Made by a program: the position numbers and the translations under genes. DNA of 64,000 nucleotides, from assembly GCA_002914845.1 (NCBI GenBank), contig JXTC01000399.1:231565-295564 (forward strand). The letters are read 5' to 3'. The notes under the pieces are model-generated. The model was not told the origin of the DNA, did not search any database, and saw only the letters and a program-made list of their open reading frames with translations. Below are positions 52,401-63,795 of the stretch, one piece after another. Positions within the stretch are counted from its first letter, which is position 1. The number at the start of each line of letters is the position of its first letter. Source of the DNA: Trema orientale (taxonomy: Eukaryota > Streptophyta > Magnoliopsida > Rosales > Cannabaceae).

Positions 52401-52805
52401 CTTCCGTCTACATTCTTCAACATTAAATGATGCCTGAAAATTATAAAATAGAAAATTGAAAGTCAAGAATACAAAAATATGATTAAAAAAGCTAATTATT
52501 AAATTACTTACTGTGATCTCAGCCCATATCTTATCCTTCAATGGGCCAGGTACTTGTTTCCAATCGAGGATGGTAATTGGTATATGTGCTCGTACCTTAG
52601 AACCAATTAGACTTTGTAAATTAATTCCCTCATCTCCCAAAGGATTACTAAATTCATCAAACTCAACTATTTTTTTAAGTCCTTTTTGGCGTAGTTTTGT
52701 AAGTTCAGGTAGTTGAGTTGATCCTCGAGTTTTGGGTTTTTCTTGTTCTGGCCTTTCACTTGAATGTTCTGATGTCGAGCAAGCATAACCCAAGTCTTCA
52801 TCCAT
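49427..52805 (-). CDS. CACTA second gene: transposase-24-like region joined to a C48/Ulp1-type protease
   Basis: Ten exons keep GT-AG junctions and one frame: 52805-52512, 52433-52119, 52034-51918, 51826-51440, 51355-51104, 51035-50734, 50221-50039, 49947-49764, 49696-49598, 49519-49427, giving about 741 residues. The N-terminal half has the plant Ptta/En/Spm (Transposase_24) look: WKQVPGPLKDKIWAEI, KLMVSAGEKWRKHK, RPPKVLELYKSITEQEW and an FVRQRDYFESS segment before a short coiled coil. The C-terminal third is Ulp1-like: GEHWMLVVID (His), VYWLDPL (Asp) and NIECGFYIMRYM (Cys). In related plant proteins the loop before the Cys usually reads KQPG; here it is KHPG, so the expected oxyanion-hole Gln appears replaced by His. 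Likely role: DNA-binding accessory protein of transposition, with possible deSUMOylating or structural use of the protease fold. Confidence 0.82.
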
Positions 52806-53402
52806 AATGATCTACACACAAAGATGTTATATATCAGTAAAAATTTAAAATAACAACTATGGTAGTAATTATTTTTTTTCAGTAACAAAGTGTGGGGACT
52901 AATCGTAACTATAATTAATCATATTAAACATCTTAAAAGAAATATGATTGAATCAATAAAATTGATACTATTCTTTATTCAAAGTGTTTGGTTCTTTTGA
53001 AATAAAACACGTTAAATTTAATGAACCTGAGAATGTATAATAAATATGCATTTAAGGTCAAGCGCCACACGTGCTTTTGTCATGTTATTGGGTTTTTTTG
53101 GATCAAAGCATGCGGCAGACACTTCCACTTGTAGAAATAAACAAAAAAAAAAAAAAGAAATACATAACATTTTATATAGTAAAAATTATAGCCATATATA
53201 TAAACATATACTCAAAGAACAAATAAAAATCTAAAAGCTAATTATGTACGTATGTATATTCTAATCCTATAGATAGATATATATACACACACACACATTA
53301 TTATTATTTTAAACAAATTCTAATCTGAAAAACTGTTAAAGCATATAATCCTACTCCTGAAGTACAATAAAATAGAAAGTGATAAAAACGAGCATGACAT
53401 GA

Positions 53403-53405
<3 letters not shown>

Positions 53406-53452
<47 letters not shown>
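53406..53452. repeat. (TA)n microsatellite in the CACTA element
   Basis: About 23 TA units directly after the transposase stop, between the two CACTA genes. Confidence 0.9.
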
Positions 53453-53454
<2 letters not shown>

Positions 53455-53472
53455 TATTGAACTTCTACTTAA

Positions 53473-56400
53473 CTATAAGTGCTTTCTTTTCTTTGTCTCT
53501 CTTCTATTTCTTTGGTTTGTACTTTTCTCAGAATCATCTACACATATCCATTCACCTTCCAATCTTCTCAGGTCGGACGTATCATATATGTAATCATCCA
53601 TCATATCTATATCCTCAACAGATGGCAAGCCCTTACTGAAAGAAGTAATTTCATCATATTGATCTTCTAACTCATTTGTCTCTTCATTTAAAACTCTTGG
53701 TTTCATTGACAAAACAACTGACCAATGTGAATCAAGTGGATCAGTTATGTAAAAGACTTGCCTAGCTTGTGATGCTAAAATAAAAGGTTCGCTTTTGTAA
53801 CCTTGTCGTCTAAAATCAACAAGTGTGAAACCCATATCATCTATCTTAACAGCACTATTGTCGACCCACTTACACTTAAAAAGAGGCAACTGGATTCCAC
53901 AATAATCAAGTTCCCAAATCTCTTCTATTACCCCATAATAGCTCATGTTGCCAAAAATTGGATTTTTATCTTTTGCACTTGATACATGCATTGCTTCTGC
54001 AACTAGACTAACACCACTATTTTGTACGGGGTGCTTCTCATCTCTTACACTTGTGTAGAAGCAAAACCCACTGATGATATACGAAGTGTAAGTGATAACT
54101 GTCAAGGACGGTCCAAGAGCTAACCATTTCACATCATCTGAAACATTGTGATCAGATTGTTCCAATTTATCTATAACATGGTCTTTTAACCAAGTTATGA
54201 ATGTACGGTTGTGCTCATCTTGTATCCATTTCTCTGATTTTTTCTGGTTTTTTCCCCTTAAGTAATTCATATGTTCTACAATATATGGCTCAACTACAGA
54301 TGAATTATGCAACACATATAAATGTGCTTGTGTCCACACATTATATTCCACATTGATAGGTTTGGCTGCAGATGTACCTCTGCCATCCAGATGGGATGAA
54401 TGTTTCGTTTTAGGAATTCCAATTACCGAAGCATCAGCCAAATATTCAGAGCAAAACTCTACTACTTCTTCTGCAACGTAACTCTCAACTATAGAACCCT
54501 CTGGCCTATTTCTATTTTTCACATACCCTTTTAAAATTTTCATGTATCTCTCGAAAGGGTACATCCATCTCAAGAAAATGGGTCCACGTAGTTTTACTTC
54601 TCGAACTAAATGTACCGTTAAGTGAATCATTATGTCGAAAAAAAATAGTGGGAAAAACTTTTCAAGTAAACACAAGGTTTGTACAACATCAGCTTGTAAT
54701 GCATCTAACTTTGATGGGTCCACGACCTTAGAACAAATTGTGTTGAAGAAAAAGCATAACTTAGTAATTGCCACTCTAACTTCTTTTTCTTTTTGCAATA
54801 CACCACGAATTGCAATTGGCAATAAATGTTGCATCAGGGCATGACAATCGTGAGATTTCATTCCAAGAAGTTTTAAATCTTTCATTGAAACAAGATTTCT
54901 TATATTTGACGAATATCCTTGAGGTACCTTTACACTCGCAAGACATTCACAAAAGGCTTTTTTCTCTTTTCTCGACAAAGTGTATTTTGCTGGAGGTAAA
55001 AAAGTACGATTTCCTCTCTTCTCAGGAGCCAATTGCTCTCTTATTTTCATTTCCACAAGATCTAATCGAGCTTTGATCCCATCCTTTGTTTTACCAGGGA
55101 TGTCTAATAATGTTCCAATTATAGCATCACATACATTTTTTTCTATATGCATAACATCAAGATTGTGCCGTACTAGTAGTGTCTTCCAATAAGGGAGCTC
55201 AAAGAAGATTGAGCATTTTTTCCAAAGTCCACTTGACGATATATTCTTATTGATCTTGCCAAATTTGATATCTAAGTTCTTAACCATTTGATAAACTTGT
55301 TGACCACTTAGCGGATGCGGTGACCTTCCATTTTCTACTTCTCCATTAAATGCTTTTTTCTGTCTACGGTACCGATGATTTTGAGGTAAAAATCTCCTAT
55401 GTCCAGTGTAAGCATACTTTCCTCCATTTTTCAATCGTATAGAATATGTACCATCTCCACAAATTGGACAACCCTTTGCAGTCTTAATGCAAAATCCTGA
55501 CAAATTACTATAAGCAGGAAAGTCATTGATTGTCCACATCAACATAGCTCGAAGAGTAAACTTCTCATTTCTATAGGCATCCTCCACTTCAATACCACTT
55601 TCCCACAATAGTTTTAGGTCATCAATTAGTGGTGCCAAGTAGACGTCAATGTCATTTCCTGGTTGTTTCGGTCCCGAAATCAACAATGTTAACATCAAAA
55701 ATCTCCGCTTCATACACAACCACGGGGGAAGATTATAAATTACAAGGACCACTGGCCAACTACTATGTCTGCTACTAAAGTTACTATGCGGATTGATACC
55801 ATCAGCAGAAAGACCAAGACGAAGATTTCTTATTTCAGCACTAAATTCAGGATTTTGAATATCAAATGCCTTCCATTGAGGAGAATCAGCAGGATGTCGT
55901 AGTTTATCATCAGAAATAACTCTATCAGCATGCCATGTCAAACTTTTTGCATGTGTCACATTTCGAAACATTCGCTTGAATCGAGGAATTGGTGGTAGAT
56001 ACCATAACACTTTTGTAGGAACGCCTTTCCTCCCATTGGAAGGTTCTTTTCCTTTCTTCCACCTTGACGTTAAACATTCAGGGCAAATTTCTAAATCTGC
56101 ATTCTCTTTTCGATACAAAATGCAGTCGTTAGGACATGCATGTATTTTCTCATAATCCATACCCAAAGAAGACAATGTCTTTTTAGCCTCATACATTGAC
56201 GTAGGAAGCATATTATCCTCAGGAAGCATGTCTCTAATAAGTTCTAACAGCAAAGTAAAGCTTGTGTTAGTCCATCCTCCTCCTGCCTTCAAATTCCATA
56301 AACGTACTAATGCAGATAACTTGGTAAACTTAGTACATCCACCATACAACGGTGTCATTGCATCATCTAACATACTCTGAAATACTTCTGGATAGTTTGC

Positions 56401-56757
56401 AAATTTTTCATTCGCGTCATTTATCATGTCTGTCAAATTGTCTTCCATATTTTCTTCATTCACATGCACTTTTTGAGTGCGAAACAGACTTTCTTCCAAT
56501 GAAGGCATCACCTCTTCACCGTGCCATATCCATCTTGTATAACTTTTATCAATACCATTGAAATACAGATGTCCTCTAATATCGGCAACCTTAAGTTTCA
56601 CGACATTACCACAATTGACGCAAGGACACAATATGGCATTTAAGTCTGCAGCATTATCTAAGGCAAATTTAATGAACTCTTCAACTCTTCTATCATACTC
56701 TTCACTAGTTCGACTCGCTTTCATCCAATTTTTATCCATAGTTGTTTCCCTAAACAA
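53473..56757 (-). CDS. CACTA transposase, TNP2 (TNPD) type
   Basis: One uninterrupted frame of 1094 codons. A more likely start is the second Met (56739), because family members begin MDKxWM. Domains by wording: transposase-associated N-terminal domain with CPCVNCGN and RGHLYFNGI (about 7-85); TNP2 transposase core with LSADGINPHSN, GPKQPGNDIDVYLAPLIDDL, CPICGDGT and HNLDVMHIEKNVCDAIIG (about 225-575); DUF4218-like part around FFDIMIHLTVHLVREVKLRG; DUF4216-like part around LPLFKCKWVD. The conserved acidic residues in SADG, NDID and HIEKN are candidates for the catalytic DD(D/E) set. It is expected to cut the CACTA ends together with the second gene's product. The length is normal for TNP2 proteins and I see no stop or frameshift. 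Confidence 0.92.
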   Translation of the reverse strand: MFRETTMDKNWMKASRTSEEYDRRVEEFIKFALDNAADLNAILCPCVNCGNVVKLKVADIRGHLYFNGIDKSYTRWIWHGEEVMPSLEESLFRTQKVHVNEENMEDNLTDMINDANEKFANYPEVFQSMLDDAMTPLYGGCTKFTKLSALVRLWNLKAGGGWTNTSFTLLLELIRDMLPEDNMLPTSMYEAKKTLSSLGMDYEKIHACPNDCILYRKENADLEICPECLTSRWKKGKEPSNGRKGVPTKVLWYLPPIPRFKRMFRNVTHAKSLTWHADRVISDDKLRHPADSPQWKAFDIQNPEFSAEIRNLRLGLSADGINPHSNFSSRHSSWPVVLVIYNLPPWLCMKRRFLMLTLLISGPKQPGNDIDVYLAPLIDDLKLLWESGIEVEDAYRNEKFTLRAMLMWTINDFPAYSNLSGFCIKTAKGCPICGDGTYSIRLKNGGKYAYTGHRRFLPQNHRYRRQKKAFNGEVENGRSPHPLSGQQVYQMVKNLDIKFGKINKNISSSGLWKKCSIFFELPYWKTLLVRHNLDVMHIEKNVCDAIIGTLLDIPGKTKDGIKARLDLVEMKIREQLAPEKRGNRTFLPPAKYTLSRKEKKAFCECLASVKVPQGYSSNIRNLVSMKDLKLLGMKSHDCHALMQHLLPIAIRGVLQKEKEVRVAITKLCFFFNTICSKVVDPSKLDALQADVVQTLCLLEKFFPLFFFDIMIHLTVHLVREVKLRGPIFLRWMYPFERYMKILKGYVKNRNRPEGSIVESYVAEEVVEFCSEYLADASVIGIPKTKHSSHLDGRGTSAAKPINVEYNVWTQAHLYVLHNSSVVEPYIVEHMNYLRGKNQKKSEKWIQDEHNRTFITWLKDHVIDKLEQSDHNVSDDVKWLALGPSLTVITYTSYIISGFCFYTSVRDEKHPVQNSGVSLVAEAMHVSSAKDKNPIFGNMSYYGVIEEIWELDYCGIQLPLFKCKWVDNSAVKIDDMGFTLVDFRRQGYKSEPFILASQARQVFYITDPLDSHWSVVLSMKPRVLNEETNELEDQYDEITSFSKGLPSVEDIDMMDDYIYDTSDLRRLEGEWICVDDSEKSTNQRNRRETKKRKHL

Positions 56758-59370
56758 TCTAAAAAATGAAAAAAAAAAATATATAAAGTGTCATTATTTT
56801 TCAACTTAAAATCATACTTCAACATCCTTTGAGAAAAAATGTACTTAGGTATACTCTATCCAAATTTCAGCAAAGTTTCATCTTAAAAATTAGATTATCC
56901 CCAGCAGAGAAACTCATGCCCATATAACCACAATTTAGTAACCTTATTATTTAGTTAAGTCTTCAATACATAGAGTGTAGAATATATATGTATATATATG
57001 TGTGTATATATATGCCTGTATAGTGCATCGAATATAGTATGTAAATTCCCAAATAACTAAAGCAAGTAGTAATAAGCTTCAAAAATCATTTAAAAGCATA
57101 CTTACCAAGTGAAAATGGAACTCATAACTCCCTCAACAAAAAAATGATTCCACAGCAAAATCCAAAGGGTTTAGAATGATGGGCACACCTGAAGTTAACA
57201 AAATCAAAATATTATGAATTGCACTAGTTCATTACTAAAAATTTAAACACCTATAAATAATAAAAGCATCAATTATTTCTAGTTATATATGTGTCTCTGT
57301 AGCAGCTGTATTTAAAGGTGAAGCTTAGTTTAGTTCACATTTAATCAAGAATAAATCGGAAGATTAAAATCTGCGAAATATGTACAAGTTCATTTTAGTG
57401 AAACATATAAAATCATATACACCATGCTTAGATGGATAAATAATATTAAACTGGGAATACTGATAAATGTTAAGCAAAAGAAAAGTGAAAGGTTCTTTAT
57501 TTAATGAAAAATATTTACGAAATGTGACTTGATAGATTATAGATGAGAACTAAAAAAATTAAAAGGTTCTTTTATGGACTGAATAAGACAATTAAAATAT
57601 TAAACCTAAGCAAAAGATCTACGCAACAATTATTTTGTTCAGTACAGAGACTTTAAACGAGTTCAAACCTATAACAGATTATAAGTGCAATGATATGATG
57701 AAAGTTAATTAACAAATATAGAATCGAACTTATGTCAATATTGTTGAAAATTTGTTAATATCTAAGGTTACACATATAAATAGAGAAGAAAGTTAACAAA
57801 TACAAATAGAGACTCGAAATTAAAGCTGTAACATTAGCGATCTTGGGTTAAAGAGGTTACTTACCAAATACAAACTGAACTTAGAACTCCTTCAACCATA
57901 TAATTCCTCAATAACAAATTCAAACTGGTTGAAAATGATTGTACACCTCCAGTTGAAAAAATTAAGGAAAAAGAAAAACACACAGAAACAAAAGTTTAGT
58001 ATTGTGTATTAAAAAATCTTTAGGAAAAAAAAAAGACCATACCCCTTAAAAGAATCAACCTTATTTCCAACTAAAGCTATTAGATGTAGATTATATGAAC
58101 AAAAAAGAAAGAGAAGACAACGAGTTTCTACTCTAAATAGCAAACAACTGGAAATAAATAGAGTCAATACTAATGGTTGTATATATTTAAAAGAAAAAAA
58201 AAAGAAAAAAAAAAAAGAAAACGAACGGCTGCAAAAAAAAATAAATTTTGGATAATTTAGCAAATAATATATTTTATGTAAAAAGAGTATATAATGCTCA
58301 CTCAATCAGATTGGAGGACCCATTAGCAGATGAATAAAATAGGTTATTGATCCATTCTAACCAAGGTCGATGTTATAACGGAGTAAAGTTGAAGCACTGT
58401 ACTATTTATGATAAATATATTTAGATCTAAGCTTCCTTCAAATATTATACATGTTATTATTAAACAATTGATACCTCATAATATTATTTACAAAACAATT
58501 TTTTCATTTTTCTTCCCAAAGGAGCAGAGCAAGCCTTATAGCACCATGAGAATAATTAAGACCTATTATCAAAATACTCATATAGATTAAAAGCAAACCC
58601 ACAAATCAGTGACAAATTCAAAGAAAAAACGAGTAAAGAAACAAAGATAACCTTTAGGCCAGCTTAGCATTGTAAGACTTTCATAGAAATAAAAGGATAG
58701 CTTTTCAGCAATCAATCCTCAGTATTAAATTCAAAATTAAAAAAAGAACTTTAGACAATTGGAAAATTTAAGAGAAAAAAAATACAACCTAAGGCCACTG
58801 CCTAGAAACATAAGAGCAAAATTAAAAAGAATAAGAGAGAACCTATATAAAATCCTAATATTATCTTCTTTGAAATTGGGGATTCCATAGTTGCTTATTA
58901 AGAGGGAAAAAAGTCTATCACAGTATAAAAAATTAAAGAAATAAAATAAACCAATCATACAAACACTTACCCATCAGATGAATGCTAAAATAGAAATAAC
59001 ATTCTCTCATCTTTCAGTTGCCCCTCCATAATCAACACATAAAGGAACAATTTTGATAAAATAAAGTCTGAAAAATTAAAAAGAAAAAGTGTGAAAATCT
59101 TAAAAGATTACAAAGAATGAATATACCAAATGAAAATAATTGCTGAAGGTCCTTCAAATTGAATCCGACTAGAACAAATTGATGCGAACACGTCCACTCG
59201 AAGAAATTAGCGAAAATATGAAGTTTAGATACTTCAGAAGTGAAAAGGAAAATGGTGGTAAGAGAGTGCGAAACTATTGCTCGTAAGCTAAGTGAAGAAG
59301 GTGACTTGGGGAGGGACTCTGGGATCGTGGGCTCTTCAAATTCTTTTTTTTCTTTTAAAATTAATATCTA
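56758..59370 (-). other. 5' region of the CACTA element
   Basis: No coding frame. This should hold the promoter, leader and 5' UTR introns of the transposase transcript. It includes duplicated modules (57102-57200 and 57858-57960) and poly-A/poly-T runs. Confidence 0.5.
57102..57960. repeat. Diverged direct repeat in the CACTA 5' region
   Basis: About 100 bp starting cttaccaagtgaaaatggaa (57102) recurs at about 57860 as cttaccaaatacaaactgaa. Both continue through actcc(c/t)tcaac, a variable middle, and an gaatgat(g/t)gg/gt..cacct..agttga end. Each starts with a minus-strand splice-donor-like sequence (cttac), so they may be duplicated leader exons. A weaker third match lies near 59120. Confidence 0.6.
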
Positions 59371-59628
59371 CTCCTTTAAAGACGGCACGGACGGTTGTTA
59401 ACAAAACATGCGTTTTACTTAAGTTTTTATTTTAATTTTTTAATTGTTTTTAATAACTATAAAGGACGGCTCTAGTTAATACATGTCATTTAAACTCAAA
59501 TAAGTTTAGCGCTAAGAATACGCGCCATAACTCCGTATACTCAGTGGTAAATAGATGACGTGCACTCCAAACACCCATGATTTATCAAGTTTGACACCCT
59601 GTCTTATATTTCTCTTTTTCTAGTAGTG
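59371..59628. repeat. CACTA right subterminal and terminal repeats
   Basis: GACGG words cluster at 59382-59394 and 59464-59470, with a related gatgacg at 59555. The element ends with the 13-bp terminal repeat ttttctagtagtg. Confidence 0.8.
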
Positions 59629-59868
59629 TATGGTCCATTCAAGATTCTTAAGAGGATAGGAGTCGTCGATTATAAATTATAGTTGCCTAAAGAATCCAGA
59701 ATTCATCCAGTGGTCCATGTGTCTCTACTAAAGAAAAAGATTAGGGAGAAGATTCTTGTACAAACTGAACTTCCTACTGTACAAAATGATGATAATCTTT
59801 ATCCCAGGCCACAAGCAACAAATTCTGGTTCATTGTCTTTTCTTGAAACTAACTATTTGAAATAAAAG
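59629..59868 (+). mobile_element. Ty3/gypsy integrase remnant, right part
   Basis: Continues the gypsy coding remnant after the CACTA element: a YGPF-type motif at the junction, then LKRIGVVDY, LPKESRIHPVVHVSLLKKKI and a C-terminal tail ending at a stop (about 59863-59865). IHPVxHVSxLK is the usual motif just before the chromodomain-like end of plant gypsy integrases. One stop interrupts it near 59677. No LTR was recognised downstream. Confidence 0.85.
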
Positions 59869-62690
59869 CTTAAAGAAGAATAGGAATGAAATTAAGAAAG
59901 GTAATTAGGCTGAATAACAATTTTGGAAAATAGTTTTATATCTATAGTACTTTTTGACCATTTTTCTTAAGAAAGCTGTTAAATAATTTTTTTTTTTTTC
60001 AAGAGCTGTTATTCATGAAAAAAGATCAAATTAAGAATACTAACTAGATATCTGGTTGGAAAAATTAGATGCTACATGGACGAATTGAAGAATGACCATG
60101 AAAATATAAACAATATGATTAAGTAGATTAGGAATACAAAAGCATAAATTTGAAGTGAATGTAATATATCGTAAGGCTATCATTCGTTAAAATGAGAAAG
60201 AATGCGGATGGAAGAAATAGAGATATTGTTTAAAAAAAAAAATTTGAGAGAGCGTAATCTTATTCGCAAAAGAATAAATAAAATAAAAAATAAAATATAG
60301 GGAAAACAAAAAAGTAAAGACGATGGGGATGATTTTTGTTTCGTTGTGTTCGGTAGGAGAAGTAATAAAGACATAAGTTTGTGTTTGTGTCTACTTTGTT
60401 GATTACAGAAATAAAAAAGAGAAGGGAAATGAAATATTTTATGTACTTTTCTTTTCGATAAAAGTGAAGTATTTTACTTAAAATTAAAATTTATCTACAA
60501 TTATTTGAGGAACACTAGCTACAATCTCCTAGTCTTGCTACTTGAGACATGGATTTCATTATGGTTTGACACATAATCTTACTGCTTAACGAGTATTTTT
60601 ACATCTCAATCTCTTTTTCTCTACCTACTTTCCTCTCTTAAAAAAAAAAACACCACCACTACTCTCACAGATGCCGAAGTGGGAGCATCTTCTTCTCCGG
60701 CCTCTCTTCCTCCTTCTTCCCCTCCTCTTTGATCTCTCTTCTAATCTCTCCCGGAGATGAGAGCTTTTTTCAGTTTTCTTTTATTTTTCTGATAAGTCCA
60801 AAACTATATATGGTTTGTAGTACTACCTTTTATGCAGATTTTTAAGTCTATTTACCATATCTTGAATCTGATATTTTTCGTTCTTAATTTAGATATGTTA
60901 GGTGGATGTATTGTTTTTCTTTTGAACAAGTGTAGATCTCAATTAGTATTAGAATCATATAGTCTACTCTGCCAAGAGTACAGTCCAAAAGCAGGCGTTG
61001 AAGGCAAATAGTTTGTTGGTAACCCTTGTTATCTTTTTTTTCTTGGAGAATTATGGTAACCCATAAATCTTACTGTTGTTGTGTTTGTGATCTCTTTTTT
61101 GTTTCATTTCTTTGAAGAATTTGAAATTATAATTCTTATATTGATATTGTAATTGAAGTTATTTTGCAACAATAATACCTTGAGGAGCCCCTTTTTATTT
61201 AAAAAAAAAAAAAAAGTCGAGTAGATATGACAGTGTAAAATGTACTGAAAAAGAGAGTGCCTTTAGCATTCTTCATATTATTTTTATTTTATACTATATT
61301 GTACACTCTAACTTGGTTAGAATAGTAGTTTTAACTTGACTTATGGTAAAATCATTATTTTTTCCTCTTACTGTTTCTAATAATAAAACTTTTTTTTTTC
61401 TTTGCTGAAAGCTTAGCAATAATATAACTTGAAGGACGCACAATGTGCCTTAATTGGTGACTTATATCCCTACTTTAATCTATTACCAATATTTATCTCT
61501 CGCGCTAAACAGTTACATATGTTAAAATCCACTCAGTAATCTTTCATAGTCCTCCTTCATAGGAATTTTCAAAATCCTCGAATTTGCCTATAACACATTG
61601 TTAATCTTCATCCTAGTATACAGACCTAATTTTCTTCTAGCGCAAGTGCAATTTGCTGATTGAGATTCTTCCAAATCATTTTAAACGTTTCGCACATGGA
61701 TACGCTCAATCGAGACGAAATTTTAAATATTTAGTACGTAGTTTTATAGTTAACATATTTTATAAGACACTATGGAATAAGTACAGTGCACTCCATTATA
61801 TAGGATTACTCTACAATTGAAAAAAAATAGCATATGCTAACCTTTTTTATTTAAACAATCATGTTCTTGTTAGTCTTTAATCGGTTAAAAGATGCAATTG
61901 ATTCGATAACTGTATTACGGACAATGCTAGGTGTCCCAACTATTGTATCAAATCTAACATATATAGTATATGAGTTGTCAGCATTCAATTAGTATATTAA
62001 AACTTACCACAAATAGATTAAAAATAATCATCAATTGAATTGTGACAAATCATATACCACATGTCTTGTATTAAAAATTCAATACAATAGTTAGTACCCT
62101 AAGCAATATCCTAATTAAAGCATGTACTTCATAATTGATTTTCGAAAAATTGATTGTGAAGTGCTACTTTTAGCTTTTAAAATCACTATACTTATCTCTA
62201 ATATTGAGGTGTTGAGTTCAAATTTCTCCCACCCTCAATTGTCAAAAAATAAAAAGAAATAAAAAATAATCAGTACTAGAGATACAACAACACCATCACT
62301 CAAGTGAGTCCAACACACTTCTATATTATTGCTTTTGAAGTATTAGACTTTATAAAAATATTGACAAAAGTATGGAAAGTAGAAGTATTTGATAAATTCT
62401 AATTTTACTATTTTTAAGCAAAATTTGAGTAAAGGATAAAAGTTGTTTTTATAGAGCTGATTTAGCTTCCATAAAAGAGAGATCCTACCATGTGTTTGAG
62501 TTTGAGAGCCACCTCATTCTCTATGGCTTCGTTTCATATGCAGGGTAGGATAAGATATGACTGGACTATTTTAAAATATTAGATTTGATAGAATAGGATA
62601 AGATAAGATTATAGTCCAATCCTATCCTATGTTTGGTGTGCTACTTTTTGTTAGGATAAATTTAGCATGTATGTTTCATAGTTTTAATTA
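59869..62690. other. AT-rich intergenic DNA
   Basis: No gene recognised. A pyrimidine-rich tract at 60660-60750 resembles a plant 5' leader, but no coding frame follows. Near 62205-62240, gagttcaaatttctcccacc recalls a decayed SINE B box and downstream box; ends are undefined. At 62525-62640, ggataaga-type repeats and a matching complement near 63215-63240 may be the ends of a larger inverted-repeat element. Confidence 0.35.
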
Positions 62691-62699
62691 AATAACAAT

Positions 62700-63050
62700 T
62701 TTGAGGTTTGATTGATTAGAAAAATACCAATTTAAAAACTAATTTAGAAAAATACCATTTTTAAAACATAATTTTATTAAAATATCATTTTAAAAAACTG
62801 ATTTACAGAAATACTATTTTTAAAATAATATTTGAAAAATCACTTTTAAAAACCTATTTTGAAAATTACCGCTTTTAGAACTTAATTTTGGAAAAAATAT
62901 CATTTTTTATAACAATATTTGCGAAAAGACCATTTGTAAAAAATATTTCGAACAATAGTATTTTTGCTTTACCACTTTTAAAAGTTAGTTTCGAAAATAC
63001 GACTTTGAAAGTTTAATTTTGAAAAGTACCATCTTTTACTACTTCAAAAA
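62700..63050. repeat. Degenerate tandem array, about 30-35 bp unit
   Basis: About ten imperfect units share the wording gaaaaataccatttttaaaa, with spacers like cttaatttt. The units vary in length and spelling, so the array is old. Confidence 0.65.
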
Positions 63051-63429
63051 TATTCTATTATTTTAATTAAATTCATAATCCATCTCAATTCTAAATTCTC
63101 AAGAAGATAAAATTATCCCATTCTAAGGGTATTATTCTTGGAGGAGATATTTTTAATCTAATCCGTCTCATATGTATGCACCAAATATGAGATTAATTTA
63201 ATCGAATCCAATTATATCCTTATCTTGCATTCCAAACATAGCTTATGGATAGTCAAAGCCAATTAATTTTAATGCTTAATTGTGAAGTCTGTTATCTTGA
63301 AACAAAACAATAATTTTATATGATTTATCAAAGGTTGGGATTTTTTTGTTACAGCTAAGTAAACAAATAACAAACGACCGAACTAGCACCAAGTAATCTT
63401 TCAAAAAAAAAAAAAAGAAGGGGAAATTA

Positions 63430-63795
63430 AATTTTTTATGGTAAAAGTATTAAAAAAAATTGAAAAATCCCAAATTTTGAAGTTGTTTAAAAAATCTCGA
63501 ATTTAATTAGAAAAATACTGCTTTTAAATATATTTAGAATAATACCACTTTTTATTAATTTGTGAGATACTTGAGATAACATGTCAAATTACCTAAGATA
63601 ACTTGATTAGTTATTTCAAATAAGTAGATTGGTTACCCAAAGTAACCCAACTGGTTACCTTGAGTATCACTGAAAAGTACTAATTTTAGAGAACAAGTGG
63701 TATTTTCTAAATATTTATTAAAGGTGGTAATTTTTTAAAAACTTTTTGAAAGTGATACTTTTCTAAATTAATCCAGGAGTTTTCAAAAAAATCAG
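63430..63795. mobile_element. Foldback MITE, related to the element at 34.8-35.1 kb
   Basis: The left arm (63480-63570) has tagaaaaatactgcttttaa and atttagaataataccacttt; the right arm (63690-63770) has inverted counterparts such as aagtggtattttctaaatat and gtgatacttttcta. The core carries ggttaccc, aagtaacc and ggttacc words, as in the element at 34.8 kb. No certain target duplication. Confidence 0.55.

Larger units (their letters stand above)
48542..59628 (-). mobile_element. Complete CACTA (En/Spm) transposon, 11,087 bp
   Basis: Both ends read CACTACTAGAAAA inward (48542-48554, and the complement at 59616-59628). The flanks are the 3-bp target duplication TAT (48539-48541, 59629-59631). 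Subterminal DNA on both sides is rich in GACGG/CCGTC words, the usual binding region of the CACTA accessory protein. Both genes are on the minus strand, so the right end is the 5' end: transposase at 56757-53473, then the second gene at 52805-49427. Both frames are open, so the element looks capable of being autonomous. It sits inside an older gypsy integrase and so inserted later. Confidence 0.95.

Noticed and set aside
62525..63244. Large inverted-repeat transposon with ggataaga ends
   Set aside because: The ends match only loosely and I could not find a target duplication. It is mentioned only in the intergenic entry.
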